A stretch of 64,000 bases of DNA from contig JAUHYC010000011.1 in the NCBI GenBank assembly GCA_030426685.1, positions 1-64,000 on the forward strand. Direction: 5' to 3'. The notes beneath the pieces were generated by a model, which did not search any database, was not told where the DNA came from, and saw nothing but the letters and a program-made list of their open reading frames with translations. Each line of letters opens with the position of its first letter. Position 1 is the stretch's first letter. The stretch comes from Alphaproteobacteria bacterium. Its GTDB lineage: Bacteria > Pseudomonadota > Alphaproteobacteria > Rhodobacterales > Rhodobacteraceae. Below are positions 45,068 to 54,425 of the stretch, piece after piece. The translations under genes and the position numbers were made by a program.

Positions 45068-45097
45068 GGGCCGGTCCTATCAGGACCGGCCCTTCTT
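45068..45097 (+). terminator. Rho-independent terminator of phaB
   Basis: GGGCCGGTCCT (45068-45078) pairs perfectly with AGGACCGGCCC (45082-45092) around ATC, followed by TTCTT. An 11-bp GC-rich stem gives a strong terminator. Confidence 0.9.
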
Positions 45098-45125
45098 GTA
45101 TCCCGTAAGATCGCGCGCGCTGCGA

Positions 45126-45236
45126 TCAGCGGGAACCAAAAAGCCAGCCCCAGATACGGAGAATGGCTTTGCCGCGTTCCTCATGCGCACGGTGGAATGC
45201 GCTTTGAACTGCCGGATTTGTCGTCATCTCAATCAT
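45126..45236 (-). CDS. 36-residue small protein
   Basis: ATG 45236 to TGA 45126 encodes MIEMTTNPAVQSAFHRAHEE followed by a basic-aromatic tail RGKAILRIWGWLFGSR. AAGGGGAT lies 4 bases before the ATG. The RAHEERG plus WxWLFG pattern resembles short alphaproteobacterial proteins I recall with an amphipathic, membrane-associating C-terminus. It lies in the gap between phaB and the LysR gene, on the opposite strand, divergent from LysR. Confidence 0.65.
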   Translation of the reverse strand: MIEMTTNPAVQSAFHRAHEERGKAILRIWGWLFGSR

Positions 45237-45347
45237 GCTGATCCCCTTTACATCAAGGTGAATTTGTCTTTCATTCAACATGACCCATGCAATTAAACTG
45301 TACAAACGAGAGTTTTCGTTGCCTCGATTCAGAATATCTTAACTGTC

Positions 45348-46295
45348 ATGACTGATCGCCTGCCCCCGCTGACCGCCCTGCGCGCCTTCGATGCCGCCGC
45401 GCGGCATATGTCATTTGCGCGCGCGGCGGAGGAGTTGAACGTGACCCCAGCCGCCCTGTCCTTTCAGATCAAGTCGCTGGAAGAGCATCTGGGCCACCCA
45501 CTGTTTCGCCGCCTCAACCGCGCTGTGGAACTGACCGAGGCAGGGCGAACGCTGGCCCCCGGCACTGCCGATGGCTTTGCTACTCTACAAGCTGCGTGGC
45601 AAGCGACGCGCCGCCTGCAGGATGAAACGAGCCTGACCGTGACCGCAGGGCCTGCGTTGACGGCGAAATGGCTTGCCCCGCGCCTTTATGATTTTGCGCG
45701 GGCCAATCCGGGGATAGATCTGAAATTTTCAGCAACGTTACGGATCATGGATCTGGAGCGGGATGACGTCGATGTGGCGATCCGCTTTGGCGACGGTCAA
45801 GACGAGGGGCTGTACTCCCTACCGGTTCGCAAGGAATGGCTGACCCCCGTCATGACACCGGAACTGGCTGAGCAGTTTCCGACGCCGGACTCACTACGCG
45901 AGGCCCCTCTGATCCATGACGATTCCATCAGTTTCCTCAGACCGCGCTGCGATTGGTCCGTTTGGTTTCGCGCGATGGGGCTGGATTTCACACCGACGCA
46001 TGGGGCGCATTTTTCGCATGCGGATCACGCCATCGACGCAGCGGTCGCCGGTGTCGGGGTGGTATTGGGGCGGCGCGCAATGATTCTGAAAGACCTGACC
46101 GAGGGGCGGCTGGTCGCGCCGTTCAAGGTGGCTCTGGAAACCGCAGGACGGTTTCGGTTTCTGTGTCTGCAAGGTGCAGAAAAACGGCCTCAGATCGCAG
46201 CGTTCCGGGATTGGTTCATTGCAGAGATTGAAAAGACCGCGCACATATCGGATGAGTTCGAGATCATCCCTGTCGAGAAGGTAACCACTGAATGA
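45348..46295 (+). CDS. LysR-family transcriptional regulator (GcvA-like)
   Basis: 315 residues. The N-terminal winged helix (PPLTALRAFDAAARHMSFAR, then AAEELNVTPAALSFQIKSLE) is of the GcvA subgroup. A periplasmic-binding-protein-like effector domain follows (about 95-300). Its stop overlaps the start of the YddG-like exporter by 4 bp, so it may control or be co-expressed with that exporter. The effector is unknown. Confidence 0.92.
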   Translation: MTDRLPPLTALRAFDAAARHMSFARAAEELNVTPAALSFQIKSLEEHLGHPLFRRLNRAVELTEAGRTLAPGTADGFATLQAAWQATRRLQDETSLTVTAGPALTAKWLAPRLYDFARANPGIDLKFSATLRIMDLERDDVDVAIRFGDGQDEGLYSLPVRKEWLTPVMTPELAEQFPTPDSLREAPLIHDDSISFLRPRCDWSVWFRAMGLDFTPTHGAHFSHADHAIDAAVAGVGVVLGRRAMILKDLTEGRLVAPFKVALETAGRFRFLCLQGAEKRPQIAAFRDWFIAEIEKTAHISDEFEIIPVEKVTTE

Positions 46296-47158
46296 GCAGA
46301 ATGGGTGCGACCGCTATCGGTTTTGTCGCTGTCTTGCTGTGGTCTTTACTGGCGCTTTTCACGGTGGGATCGGCCCCGACGCCGCCGCTGCTGCTGAATG
46401 CGATCTGCTTTACCATCGGTGGCACCCTGGGCCTGATCTGGACCATCGCGAGCGGTGGCCTGGGACAGTTGCGTCAGATTGCGTGGACAACCTATCTGTT
46501 TGGTGCAGTTGGACTTTTCGGCTATCACGCGCTGTATTTCTCGGCCCTGCGCATGGCCCCAGCGGCCGAGGCCGGGTTGATCGCCTATCTCTGGCCTTTG
46601 CTCATCGTTCTGTTTTCTGGCTTGCTGCCGGGCGAGCAGTTGAAGCTGGGGCATCTGATCGGGGCGTGCCTTGGCTTTGCCGGTGCCGCCGTCATCATCA
46701 CCGGCGGTGGCGGTGCGGGGTTCCAGGCGCAGCATCTTCCCGGCTATGGGCTGGCCCTGCTTTGCGCGCTGACATGGTCGGGGTATTCGGTCCTGTCCAG
46801 ACGGTTGGGAAATGTGCCTACAAGCTCGGTTGCCGTGTTTTGCGTCGTCACCGCCATCGCCTCGTGGGGGTTGCATTTTGCGGTGGAAGAGACCGTCTGG
46901 CCGCAAGGCGCTTTCAGTTGGGCGTCTACGCTTGCGCTGGGGCTGGGGCCGGTGGGACTGGCCTTTTATGTCTGGGATATCGGGGTCAAGCGCGGGGACA
47001 TTCAAATCCTGGGCACCGCCTCATATGCGGCACCTTTGTTGTCGACGCTTGTGTTGGTTCTGGCCGGGATCGCCGCCCCGTCCTGGGGTCTGGCAATCGC
47101 GGCCATTCTTGTCACCGGTGGCGCTGCCATCGCGGCCCGCGCCAGCCTGAAGTCTTAA
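46292..47158 (+). CDS. EamA/DMT-family exporter, YddG-like
   Basis: 288 residues with about ten transmembrane helices in two EamA repeats (FTIGGTLGLIW, GPVGLAFYVWDIGVKRGD). It is close to YddG, which exports aromatic amino acids in E. coli; substrate here is inference. Its start overlaps the LysR gene. Its end overlaps the ydcH gene by 4 bp on the opposite strand. Confidence 0.88.
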   Translation: MSRMGATAIGFVAVLLWSLLALFTVGSAPTPPLLLNAICFTIGGTLGLIWTIASGGLGQLRQIAWTTYLFGAVGLFGYHALYFSALRMAPAAEAGLIAYLWPLLIVLFSGLLPGEQLKLGHLIGACLGFAGAAVIITGGGGAGFQAQHLPGYGLALLCALTWSGYSVLSRRLGNVPTSSVAVFCVVTAIASWGLHFAVEETVWPQGAFSWASTLALGLGPVGLAFYVWDIGVKRGDIQILGTASYAAPLLSTLVLVLAGIAAPSWGLAIAAILVTGGAAIAARASLKS

Positions 47159-47319
47159 TTCGACAGGCGTTCGATCTCTTCTTTCAGTTTCAGCTTCTGT
47201 TTCTTGAGTTGAGCGATATGGAGATCGTCGATACCAGGTGAGCGTTGCGCTTGTTCCACTTCAAGACCGAGGTTTTCGTGTTTCTTCTTCAGCTCCGTCA
47301 GATGTGCGCTTACGCTCAT
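47155..47319 (-). CDS. YdcH-family (DUF465) protein
   Basis: 54 residues from ATG 47319 (MSVSAHLTELKKKHENL), with GGAGG 6 bases upstream; a longer frame to 47412 is rejected. The protein is a short, highly charged coiled coil with the family's LKKQKLKLKEEI segment. Function is unknown. It converges with the exporter gene. Confidence 0.88.
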   Translation of the reverse strand: MSVSAHLTELKKKHENLGLEVEQAQRSPGIDDLHIAQLKKQKLKLKEEIERLSN

Positions 47320-47443
47320 GGCGGTCCTCCTTCTCTGGTTGGTGAGTGTCACATATGAATTTGACCACATCATTTCCAGACTGTCACGCTGCAGACGCAC
47401 AGAATCTGACACAAATCCGACAAATTCGGCTGGTCATTGCCGA

Positions 47444-48214
47444 TCAGGCGAAAAATGCCGTCAGCGCAGCCCCATGCCGCAGCACCGACGACACTTCGGG
47501 CGTGTAACTTTCACCGTCCTTCACATGCCGGTCGCCCTGATGCAGAACCAGCGGGGCGTGCAGGCGAAACGCCGCCCGCCCACCCTTTCTGGCACGCAAG
47601 ATGACCAACTCGGCCATACGACCCGCGCGCGGAGCCAGCGGCAGAATCTCTGGCGAACCCAAACGGCCTTCGCATGCCGTCAGCATATCGGGCAGGCGGT
47701 CGGCTTTCTGAATCATGTGCAGATACCCGCGCGGGGCCAGACGCCGGGCGGCAACGTTGATCCAATCGACAAGCGGCGTCTCTTCCCTCAAGGCCGCCCG
47801 CCGCCCCGGATCCACCGAGGGGCTGTGCGCGCCAGCCTGATAATAGGGCGGATTGGCGATGACATGATCGAATTGCTCCTGCCGCAAATCATCAGGCAGT
47901 GCGCTCAGATCGGCCTGAACCACCCTCAGCTCGACAGAGTTTTGATCCGCGTTCCGCCGGGCCAATTGCGCATAGGCCGGTTGCAGTTCGACCCCGGATG
48001 CCTGCAAACCCGGGACGCGCGCCATCAGGCACAGAATTGCCGCACCGGCACCGCAGCCCAGTTCCAGCACCGACTGACCTTCGCGGGCCGGGACCGAGGC
48101 CGCCAGCAACACCGGATCTACGCCTGCACGGTAACCTGAACGCGGCTGCCACAGGCGCACGCGGCCACTCAGAAAGTCATTACACGTCAGCTCACTGTCG
48201 GAAAATCCGCTCAT
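47444..48214 (-). CDS. tRNA1(Val) adenine-37 N6-methyltransferase-like protein (TrmN6)
   Basis: 256 residues, a Rossmann-fold SAM methyltransferase. Motif I is VLELGCGAGAAILCL, and the amino-methylase motif NPPYYQAG is clear. E. coli YfiC/TrmN6, with the same NPPY motif, methylates A37 of tRNA-Val; substrate identity here is inferred. Its start overlaps the DUF2007 gene by 4 bp. Confidence 0.88.
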   Translation of the reverse strand: MSGFSDSELTCNDFLSGRVRLWQPRSGYRAGVDPVLLAASVPAREGQSVLELGCGAGAAILCLMARVPGLQASGVELQPAYAQLARRNADQNSVELRVVQADLSALPDDLRQEQFDHVIANPPYYQAGAHSPSVDPGRRAALREETPLVDWINVAARRLAPRGYLHMIQKADRLPDMLTACEGRLGSPEILPLAPRAGRMAELVILRARKGGRAAFRLHAPLVLHQGDRHVKDGESYTPEVSSVLRHGAALTAFFA

Positions 48215-48426
48215 CGGCCCAGCGGGATCTCGTTGTCGCGCATCACCCGTTCCGCGCGGATCAGATCATCGGCGCGTACCATCAGGCGGCGCGGAAAGAT
48301 TCCGATGCCGCCTTCGAGGATGCTCATATTTACGTCCATCTGAAAGCAGTCTATATCCTCGCCTTCAAGGAGAGCGGTTGCAAAAGCCAGGATGGTCGGA
48401 TCGGTGCTGCGCAATAGTTCTTTCAT
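48211..48426 (-). CDS. DUF2007 protein
   Basis: 71 residues of the DUF2007 family (signal-transducing-like small domain), with LLEGEDIDCFQMD and PRRLMVRADDLIRAERVM. Function is unknown. It overlaps the methyltransferase start by 4 bp and is divergent from the polyprenyl synthase gene. Confidence 0.9.
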   Translation of the reverse strand: MKELLRSTDPTILAFATALLEGEDIDCFQMDVNMSILEGGIGIFPRRLMVRADDLIRAERVMRDNEIPLGR

Positions 48427-48482
48427 GGGGATGGATGTAAGGGCAAGGTGACTGAGAAGTCGAGCCTTGTATCAGGAGTGTG

Positions 48483-49481
48483 ATGAACGTCGGCACGATC
48501 TCGAAACCGCATGAACGTCTGGCAGAGATGTTGACCAGGGAAATGGCAGCGGTCAACACGCTGATTCAGACGCGTATGGCATCGGAACATGCACCCCGCA
48601 TTCCCGAAGTGACTGCGCATCTGGTCGAAGCCGGTGGCAAGCGCCTGCGCCCGATGCTGACCCTGGCCGCCGCACAGCTGTTCGGCTATTCCGGTGACCA
48701 TCACGTCAAGCTGGCCGCAACGGTCGAGTTTATTCACACCGCAACCCTGCTGCATGATGACGTTGTCGATGAAAGCGGGCAGCGCCGTGGGCGGCCCACG
48801 GCGAATCTGCTCTGGGACAATAAATCCAGCGTTCTGGTCGGCGATTACCTGTTCTCGCGCAGCTTCCAGCTGATGGTTGAAACCGGATCTTTGCGGGTTC
48901 TGGACATTCTGGCCAATGCCTCGGCCACCATCGCCGAAGGCGAGGTGCTGCAAATGACTGCTGCGACCGATCTGGGCACGGATGAGCGTGTCTATCTGCA
49001 GGTGGTCCGTGGCAAGACGGCGGCCCTGTTTTCCGCCGCAACCGAAGTGGGCGGCGTGATTGCCGGTGCCACCGATGCACAGGTCCGGGCGCTGTATGAT
49101 TACGGCGACGCGCTGGGGATCGCGTTCCAGATCGCCGACGATCTGCTGGACTATCAGGGCGACAGCAAAGCGACGGGCAAGAATGTCGGTGATGATTTCC
49201 GCGAACGGAAGCTGACCCTGCCGGTGATCAAGGCCGTCGCACAGGCGACCGCCGAAGAACACGCCTTTTGGGAACGCACGATCGGCCGCGGGCGCCAGGA
49301 AGACTGCGATCTGGATCACGCACTGTCCCTGATGAACAAATACGGCACGCTGGAGGCCACCCGCGCGGACGCGTTCGGCTGGGCGGCCAAGGCCAAATCA
49401 GAGCTGGAGACCCTGCCGGAACATGAGATTCGTACCCTGCTGCGGGATCTGGCCGACTACGTGGTCTCGCGTCTCAACTGA
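48483..49481 (+). CDS. ispB: Long-chain polyprenyl diphosphate synthase (octaprenyl/decaprenyl type)
   Basis: It makes the side chain of ubiquinone. 332 residues from ATG 48483 (AGGAG only 2 bases upstream; a GTG lies 3 bases before). The two Asp-rich motifs are LLHDDVVDESGQRRG and IADDLLDYQGD. Chain length (octa- or decaprenyl) cannot be read with certainty. It converges with ispE, the stops overlapping by 8 bp. Confidence 0.94.
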   Translation: MNVGTISKPHERLAEMLTREMAAVNTLIQTRMASEHAPRIPEVTAHLVEAGGKRLRPMLTLAAAQLFGYSGDHHVKLAATVEFIHTATLLHDDVVDESGQRRGRPTANLLWDNKSSVLVGDYLFSRSFQLMVETGSLRVLDILANASATIAEGEVLQMTAATDLGTDERVYLQVVRGKTAALFSAATEVGGVIAGATDAQVRALYDYGDALGIAFQIADDLLDYQGDSKATGKNVGDDFRERKLTLPVIKAVAQATAEEHAFWERTIGRGRQEDCDLDHALSLMNKYGTLEATRADAFGWAAKAKSELETLPEHEIRTLLRDLADYVVSRLN

Positions 49482-50295
49482 GCAGAGTCGCGCGGCACCA
49501 CCAGTCGGGATGGGCCGCGCCGATCTCATAAGCGGCGAAATGGGCGGCTTTCAGGGATGGATAGAGCGCGAAGCAGGTCGAGCCTGAGCCCGACATGCGC
49601 GCCAGCAGCGCATCCCTTGTATCGCCCAACGCATCGATGACGTCCGCGATGCCCGCTGCGACAGAGATTGCGGGCGGCTCCAGATCATTCCGCATATCCT
49701 TCAGCCAATCGGCGCATTCTTCTGGCGCATGGAAAACCGGGATCTGAGCGGGCATCGGTGCGCTTTTCCTGCTCTGCAGGGCAGAAAATATCGGCCCGGT
49801 CGAAACCGCAATGCCCGGATTAACCAGCAGGGCGGGCAATTTCGGCAATGTGATGGCTTCGGTCTGCTCCCCAATCCCCCGCATCCGGGCGGCGCGGGCG
49901 AGCATGCATACCGGAACATCCGCACCCAATGACAGAGAGATGTCCGACGGAATTTCAGCCTTGGGCTGTGCAATCGCACGCAGGGTTGCGGCGGCATCCG
50001 AAGACCCGCCACCAATGCCGCCACCATGGGGCAAATTTTTCTCCAGATGAATGCGCCCGGCCCAACCCAAAGCTTCGGCCGCCTGCCAGACAAGATTGCG
50101 TGCATCACAAGGCACGCCATCTGCGAACTCGCCACTTACATCCAGCGACATTTCTGGACCGGTTGTCAGCGTCAGGTGATCACCGACATCTGCAAAGGCA
50201 ACCAGAGAATCCAGCAGATGATAGCCATCCGCGCGTTGGCCGGTCACATGCAGGGTCAGGTTGATCTTGGCGGGGGCAAATGCCTCAGCCTTCAT
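49474..50295 (-). CDS. ispE: 4-diphosphocytidyl-2-C-methylerythritol kinase
   Basis: A GHMP-superfamily kinase of the MEP isoprenoid pathway. The protein has 273 residues. The start FAPAKINLTLHVTGQRADGY, the ATP-binding PHGGGIGGGSSDAAATL and the C-terminal MSGSGSTCFALY are all typical. It lies after the TPR gene with an 11-bp overlap, and tail to tail with the polyprenyl synthase, an isoprenoid neighbour. Confidence 0.96.
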   Translation of the reverse strand: MKAEAFAPAKINLTLHVTGQRADGYHLLDSLVAFADVGDHLTLTTGPEMSLDVSGEFADGVPCDARNLVWQAAEALGWAGRIHLEKNLPHGGGIGGGSSDAAATLRAIAQPKAEIPSDISLSLGADVPVCMLARAARMRGIGEQTEAITLPKLPALLVNPGIAVSTGPIFSALQSRKSAPMPAQIPVFHAPEECADWLKDMRNDLEPPAISVAAGIADVIDALGDTRDALLARMSGSGSTCFALYPSLKAAHFAAYEIGAAHPDWWCRATLLS

Positions 50296-51997
50296 TGGCG
50301 ACCTTCAGGGGTTCGGCGCCTTCCTCGGCCAGAACCGCATCCAATCCGACTTCAATCTTGCGGCGGATGCGTTCAGGATCGGCTTCGCCGTCGGTATCTT
50401 CAGGATCAATGAAGGAGAGGGCACGTTTCCACTGGAACTCAGCCTCGCGGGCACGGCCCACGGCCCAATAGACATCGCCCAGATGGTCGTTGACCACCGG
50501 GTCGACCGGCATCAATTCCACAGCGCGCTCCATATGGTCAACCGCCTCATCATAGCGGCCCAAACGGAACAGGACCCAACCCAGGCTGTCGACGATATAG
50601 CCGCTGTCGGGGCGGGCGGCGACGGCGCGTTCGATCATGTTCAGCGCCTCATCCAGCTTTTCCTGACGTTCGACCAGCGAGTATCCCAGATAGTTCAACA
50701 CCTGCGGCTGATCCGGGTTCAGTTCCAGTGCGTGGCGGAAATCGGCCTCGGCCTTGTCCCAGTTCTTGAGCCGCTCGTGGGAGATTCCGCGGGCGTAATG
50801 CAGGAACCAATTGCCACCTCCCCCCTCTTCCGTCAGGTCGATGGCCCGGTCGTAAGACGTCACTGCCGCGGCATAATCCTCCTGCTGGCGGCGAAGATCG
50901 GCCAGTGCCACATGCACGCCGGGCAAATCGGGGCTTTGGGCCGCCAGATTTTGCAGCACTTCGGCCGCAGCTTCTTTCCGGTCCGAACGGCTGAGGACCT
51001 CTGCGCGCCCAAGCTCGGCGGCGTGATAATCGCTGCTGCCTGGCGGCACCTGACGGTACACATCGACGGCCAGATCGTATTGCTGCAACCCATCCAGCAA
51101 CTCGGCGCTCAGCAGGATGGCGTCAATATGGTCGGGGCGTAGAAACATTGCGATGCGGGTGTAGAGCAGAACATAATCCTGCGCCGCCTCCGAGCTCAGC
51201 GCTGCGCCGACCGAGAAAAACACCTCGGCCATGCCGTCCTGGGCCGAGCGCACGTGGGTAAACGGCAAGGTCTCATCTGCGGATAGGTGGTCGACATATC
51301 TTTCGATGGTCGGATCGCTACCTGCGGTGAACACATCCTCAAGGAACTGCAGCGCATCGGCGTTCCGATCCAGTTGTGACAGAACTTCGGCCCGCGCCAG
51401 TGCAGCACGGCGCGAAAACCGGGCGACAACGCCGTTATCGGCAGCAAAGATCGCCTCGGCGCCTTCGAAATCCCCGACCGAGGCCAATGCCATCGCTTTG
51501 TGATAATAGGCGAATTCCTTCAGACCGTCCTGGGTGGAAACAATGTCGAATTGCTCCATCGCTTTGGTCATTGCCCCCTGGCTCATATGCGTCCAGGCGA
51601 TCATCAACCCATCAACAAGCGGGCCAACCCCCTGCGTTTCAGGATCGCGCGCCAGATATTCATCCAGCTTGCCCTGAGCCACCAGATTGGCCGCGATCAC
51701 CATCCGCGCAGCCTGGCTGGGCAGTTCGTTTTCTTCGATCACTTCCGCGACGGGCAGTGCACGCTCAACCTCGCCCAGGGCCAGCCGGGCAACGACCACA
51801 TTCTCCAGCAGCTTCGGATTTTCAGGATCGACCTGCAACGCTTTGGCATAGTAACGCTCAGCAGCTGGATAGTCACTCTGATAGATCGCCTGACGCCCGG
51901 CCAGATAGGCGCCCGAGCCGGTATCCGAGACCGCTGGAAGTGTCATTGCTGAGCTGAGGATCACGGCCAGAGCCGTGCGTCGAACCAGGGAAATCAC
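50285..51997 (-). CDS. Secreted TPR-repeat protein
   Basis: 570 residues with a signal peptide (about 1-24, ending TLPAVSD) and many tetratricopeptide repeats over most of its length (for example AAVTSYDRAIDL, AEADFRHALELNPDQPQVLN, LDEALNMIERAVAARPDSGY). It probably scaffolds protein complexes in the periplasm. Such TPR proteins lie next to ispE in many alphaproteobacteria. Partners are unknown. Confidence 0.9.
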   Translation of the reverse strand: MISLVRRTALAVILSSAMTLPAVSDTGSGAYLAGRQAIYQSDYPAAERYYAKALQVDPENPKLLENVVVARLALGEVERALPVAEVIEENELPSQAARMVIAANLVAQGKLDEYLARDPETQGVGPLVDGLMIAWTHMSQGAMTKAMEQFDIVSTQDGLKEFAYYHKAMALASVGDFEGAEAIFAADNGVVARFSRRAALARAEVLSQLDRNADALQFLEDVFTAGSDPTIERYVDHLSADETLPFTHVRSAQDGMAEVFFSVGAALSSEAAQDYVLLYTRIAMFLRPDHIDAILLSAELLDGLQQYDLAVDVYRQVPPGSSDYHAAELGRAEVLSRSDRKEAAAEVLQNLAAQSPDLPGVHVALADLRRQQEDYAAAVTSYDRAIDLTEEGGGGNWFLHYARGISHERLKNWDKAEADFRHALELNPDQPQVLNYLGYSLVERQEKLDEALNMIERAVAARPDSGYIVDSLGWVLFRLGRYDEAVDHMERAVELMPVDPVVNDHLGDVYWAVGRAREAEFQWKRALSFIDPEDTDGEADPERIRRKIEVGLDAVLAEEGAEPLKVANEG

Positions 51998-52100
51998 CGA
52001 AATCTGCCTTGCTGTCGTTGACTGAACGACAAGCTAGGGCTTTGGTCCGGAAGAGGCAATGGCAGAGCCTTCACGACCCTGCCACTTACCGCATTCTTGC

Positions 52101-53747
52101 CTACATGTTGGGGTAGTTCGGTCCGTCGCCCCCCTGTGGCGTGGTCCAGGTGATGTTCTGGCTGGGATCCTTGATGTCACAGGTTTTGCAGTGGACACAG
52201 TTCTGGAAATTTATGACGAATCGTGGCCCGTCCTCATCCTCGACCATCTCATAAACCCCGGCCGGACAATAGCGCTGCGCCGGTTCGTCGAATTTGGGCA
52301 GGTTGACCTTGACCGGGATCTCGGGGTCCGCAAGCCGCAGGTGGCAGGGCTGGCTTTCCTCATGATTGGTGGCTGCAAACGAAACGTTCGTCAGGCGGTC
52401 AAAGGACAGAGTACCGTCGGGTTTCGGGTAGTCGATGGGTTGGTGCTTGCTCGCCTCTTCGGTCGCCTGAGCGTCGTTCTTGCCATGACCAAGCGTGCCG
52501 AACAGCGAAAAGCCCAATGTGTTCGTCCACATATCCAGACCACCCAGAGCAAGGCTGGCGGTCAGGCCCCATTTCGACCACATCGGCTTGACGTTGCGCA
52601 CCTTCTTCAGGTCGCTGCCGATTGCGCCTTCGCGAACATCGACCTCATAGGCGGTCAGTTCATCGCCTGAACGCTCGGCCTTGATCGCATCATAAGCGGC
52701 CTCGGCGGCGGCTTTGCCCGACAGCATCGCATTGTGGTTACCCTTGATGCGCGGCACGTTGACCATGCCTGCCGAACAACCCAGCAGCGCCACACCGGGC
52801 GCGACGAGCTTTGGCATCGACTGCCAGCCACCTTCAGTGATCGCACGGGCTCCGTAGGCGACGCGCTTGCCGCCTTTCAGCAGCTCGGCCACCATCGGGT
52901 GATGCTTGAAGCGCTGGAATTCCATATAGGGGTACAGGTGCGGATTCTTGTAATTCAGGTGAACCACAAAACCGACATAGACCTGATTGTTCTCAAGATG
53001 ATAGATGAACGATCCGCCACCGGCGTTGCTACCCAGAGGCCAGCCCATCGTGTGTGTGACGCTGCCTTCCTTGTGCTTGGCCGGGTCGATCTCCCAGATC
53101 TCTTTCATGCCGACGCCGTATTTCTGCGGCTCTTTGCCAGCAGACAGGTCGTATTTAGCGATGACTTCCTTGGACAGCGAGCCGCGCACACCTTCCGACA
53201 GGAAGACATATTTGCCGTGCAGTTCCATGCCCGGTTCGGTGTTGGGGCCATAGGAGCCGTCTGGCTCCAGCCCAAAGACACCAGCCACAACGCCTTTGAC
53301 TTCGCCGTTCTCACCATAAACCAGCTCGGAACAGGCCATGCCGGGAAAGATTTCCACGCCCAGCTCTTCGGCCTGTTCTGCCATCCAGCGGCAGACATTG
53401 CCCATCGAGACAATGTAGTTGCCGTGGTTGTTCATCAGCGGCGGCATCGGCCAGTTGGGGATGCGAACCTGGCCCGCCTCACCCAGCATGTAGAAATTGT
53501 CTTCATGCACCGGCACGTTCAGCGGCGCGCCCTTTTCTTTCCAGTCCGGGATCAGCGCGTCCAGTCCGGAGGGGTCCAGCACCGCACCCGAAAGGATATG
53601 CGCGCCCACTTCCGAGCCCTTTTCCAGAACCACGACGTTCAGGTCGGCATCCAGCTGTTTCAGACGGATGGCCGCTGACAGGCCCGCGGGGCCTGCACCC
53701 ACGATCACCACGTCATATTCCATCGCTTCGCGTTCAATCTCGGCCAT
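52101..53747 (-). CDS. Electron-transfer flavoprotein-ubiquinone oxidoreductase
   Basis: It passes electrons from ETF, charged by acyl-CoA and other dehydrogenases, to ubiquinone. The protein has 548 residues. The FAD motif is IVGAGPAGLSAAIRL, and C-terminal cysteines for a 4Fe-4S cluster lie in YCPAGVYEM and CVHCKTCDIKDPSQNITW. It should accept electrons from fatty-acid and methylsuccinyl-CoA dehydrogenation, linking the ethylmalonyl-CoA pathway to respiration. Confidence 0.97.
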   Translation of the reverse strand: MAEIEREAMEYDVVIVGAGPAGLSAAIRLKQLDADLNVVVLEKGSEVGAHILSGAVLDPSGLDALIPDWKEKGAPLNVPVHEDNFYMLGEAGQVRIPNWPMPPLMNNHGNYIVSMGNVCRWMAEQAEELGVEIFPGMACSELVYGENGEVKGVVAGVFGLEPDGSYGPNTEPGMELHGKYVFLSEGVRGSLSKEVIAKYDLSAGKEPQKYGVGMKEIWEIDPAKHKEGSVTHTMGWPLGSNAGGGSFIYHLENNQVYVGFVVHLNYKNPHLYPYMEFQRFKHHPMVAELLKGGKRVAYGARAITEGGWQSMPKLVAPGVALLGCSAGMVNVPRIKGNHNAMLSGKAAAEAAYDAIKAERSGDELTAYEVDVREGAIGSDLKKVRNVKPMWSKWGLTASLALGGLDMWTNTLGFSLFGTLGHGKNDAQATEEASKHQPIDYPKPDGTLSFDRLTNVSFAATNHEESQPCHLRLADPEIPVKVNLPKFDEPAQRYCPAGVYEMVEDEDGPRFVINFQNCVHCKTCDIKDPSQNITWTTPQGGDGPNYPNM

Positions 53748-53883
53748 CGCGGGCTCCTTAGCTAACTTTCCGAATTGGCGCTTTTCTCGTGCGGTCGGCG
53801 CAATTTTGTTTCACGGCTGATTACATGGTCGTAAAGACCTTGGTCAATCGAAACACGGCGTAACAAGGGCGCTATTCGACACA

Positions 53884-54339
53884 TCAGGTCTCTGGCGCAT
53901 CACCCATCAGGTATCTGGGACCGCTACCATGGGATTTTGCGCGATCATCGGGGTTGTAGAGTGCACATTTCGGCAGGCTGAGGCATCCACAGCCAATGCA
54001 GCCATCCAGATTGTCACGCAGGCGCAGGAGCGTATCGATTCGCTGGTCCAGATGGGCGCGCAACCCGATGCTGATCGCCTTCCAATCCTGCGGCGTTGGG
54101 GTCCGGTTTCCCGGCAGATCGGACAGAACCTCACGGATCTCCGGCAAGGTCAGGCCGAATTGCTGCGCGATCATCACAAAGCTGAGCCGTCGTATGTCCG
54201 CCCGCTGATACCGCCGCTGCCCACCGGCGTTGCGCCACGGCGTGATCAGGCCCTGCGCCTCGTAATACCGGATCGCCGACACCGCCAGCCCCGTGCGCCG
54301 GGCCAGTGCGCCGATTGCAAGCCCCTCGGAAACCGCCAT
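53884..54339 (-). CDS. soxR: Redox-sensing MerR-family regulator SoxR
   Basis: 151 residues. The MerR helix-turn-helix (AIGALARRTGLAVSAIRYYE) and dimerisation helix are followed by the SoxR cluster motif C-x2-C-x-C-x5-C (Cys114, 117, 119, 125) that binds a 2Fe-2S cluster. In many non-enteric bacteria SoxR responds to redox-cycling drugs. It is divergent from a VOC gene with a dyad between them, so that gene is a likely target. Confidence 0.95.
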   Translation of the reverse strand: MAVSEGLAIGALARRTGLAVSAIRYYEAQGLITPWRNAGGQRRYQRADIRRLSFVMIAQQFGLTLPEIREVLSDLPGNRTPTPQDWKAISIGLRAHLDQRIDTLLRLRDNLDGCIGCGCLSLPKCALYNPDDRAKSHGSGPRYLMGDAPET

Positions 54340-54363
54340 TTCGTTCTCGCAAAAAATTCCTTG

Positions 54364-54377
54364 ACCTAAAGTTAGGT
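54364..54377. promoter_or_regulatory. SoxR-type dyad between soxR and the VOC gene
   Basis: ACCTAAAGTTAGGT is a dyad with 6-bp arms, overlapped by a -35-like TTGACC (54361-54366) reading toward the VOC gene. The spacing resembles MerR-type activated promoters. It is shorter than the canonical 18-bp SoxR box, so SoxR binding needs testing. Confidence 0.55.
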
Positions 54378-54425
54378 TTAGAAATTACGGTGAGTCGAGA
54401 CAAGCAAAAACGTAAAGGAGTTCCC

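Noticed and set aside
50176-50183. GTGATCAC inside ispE
   Set aside because: Same reasons: coding, unpaired and unflanked.
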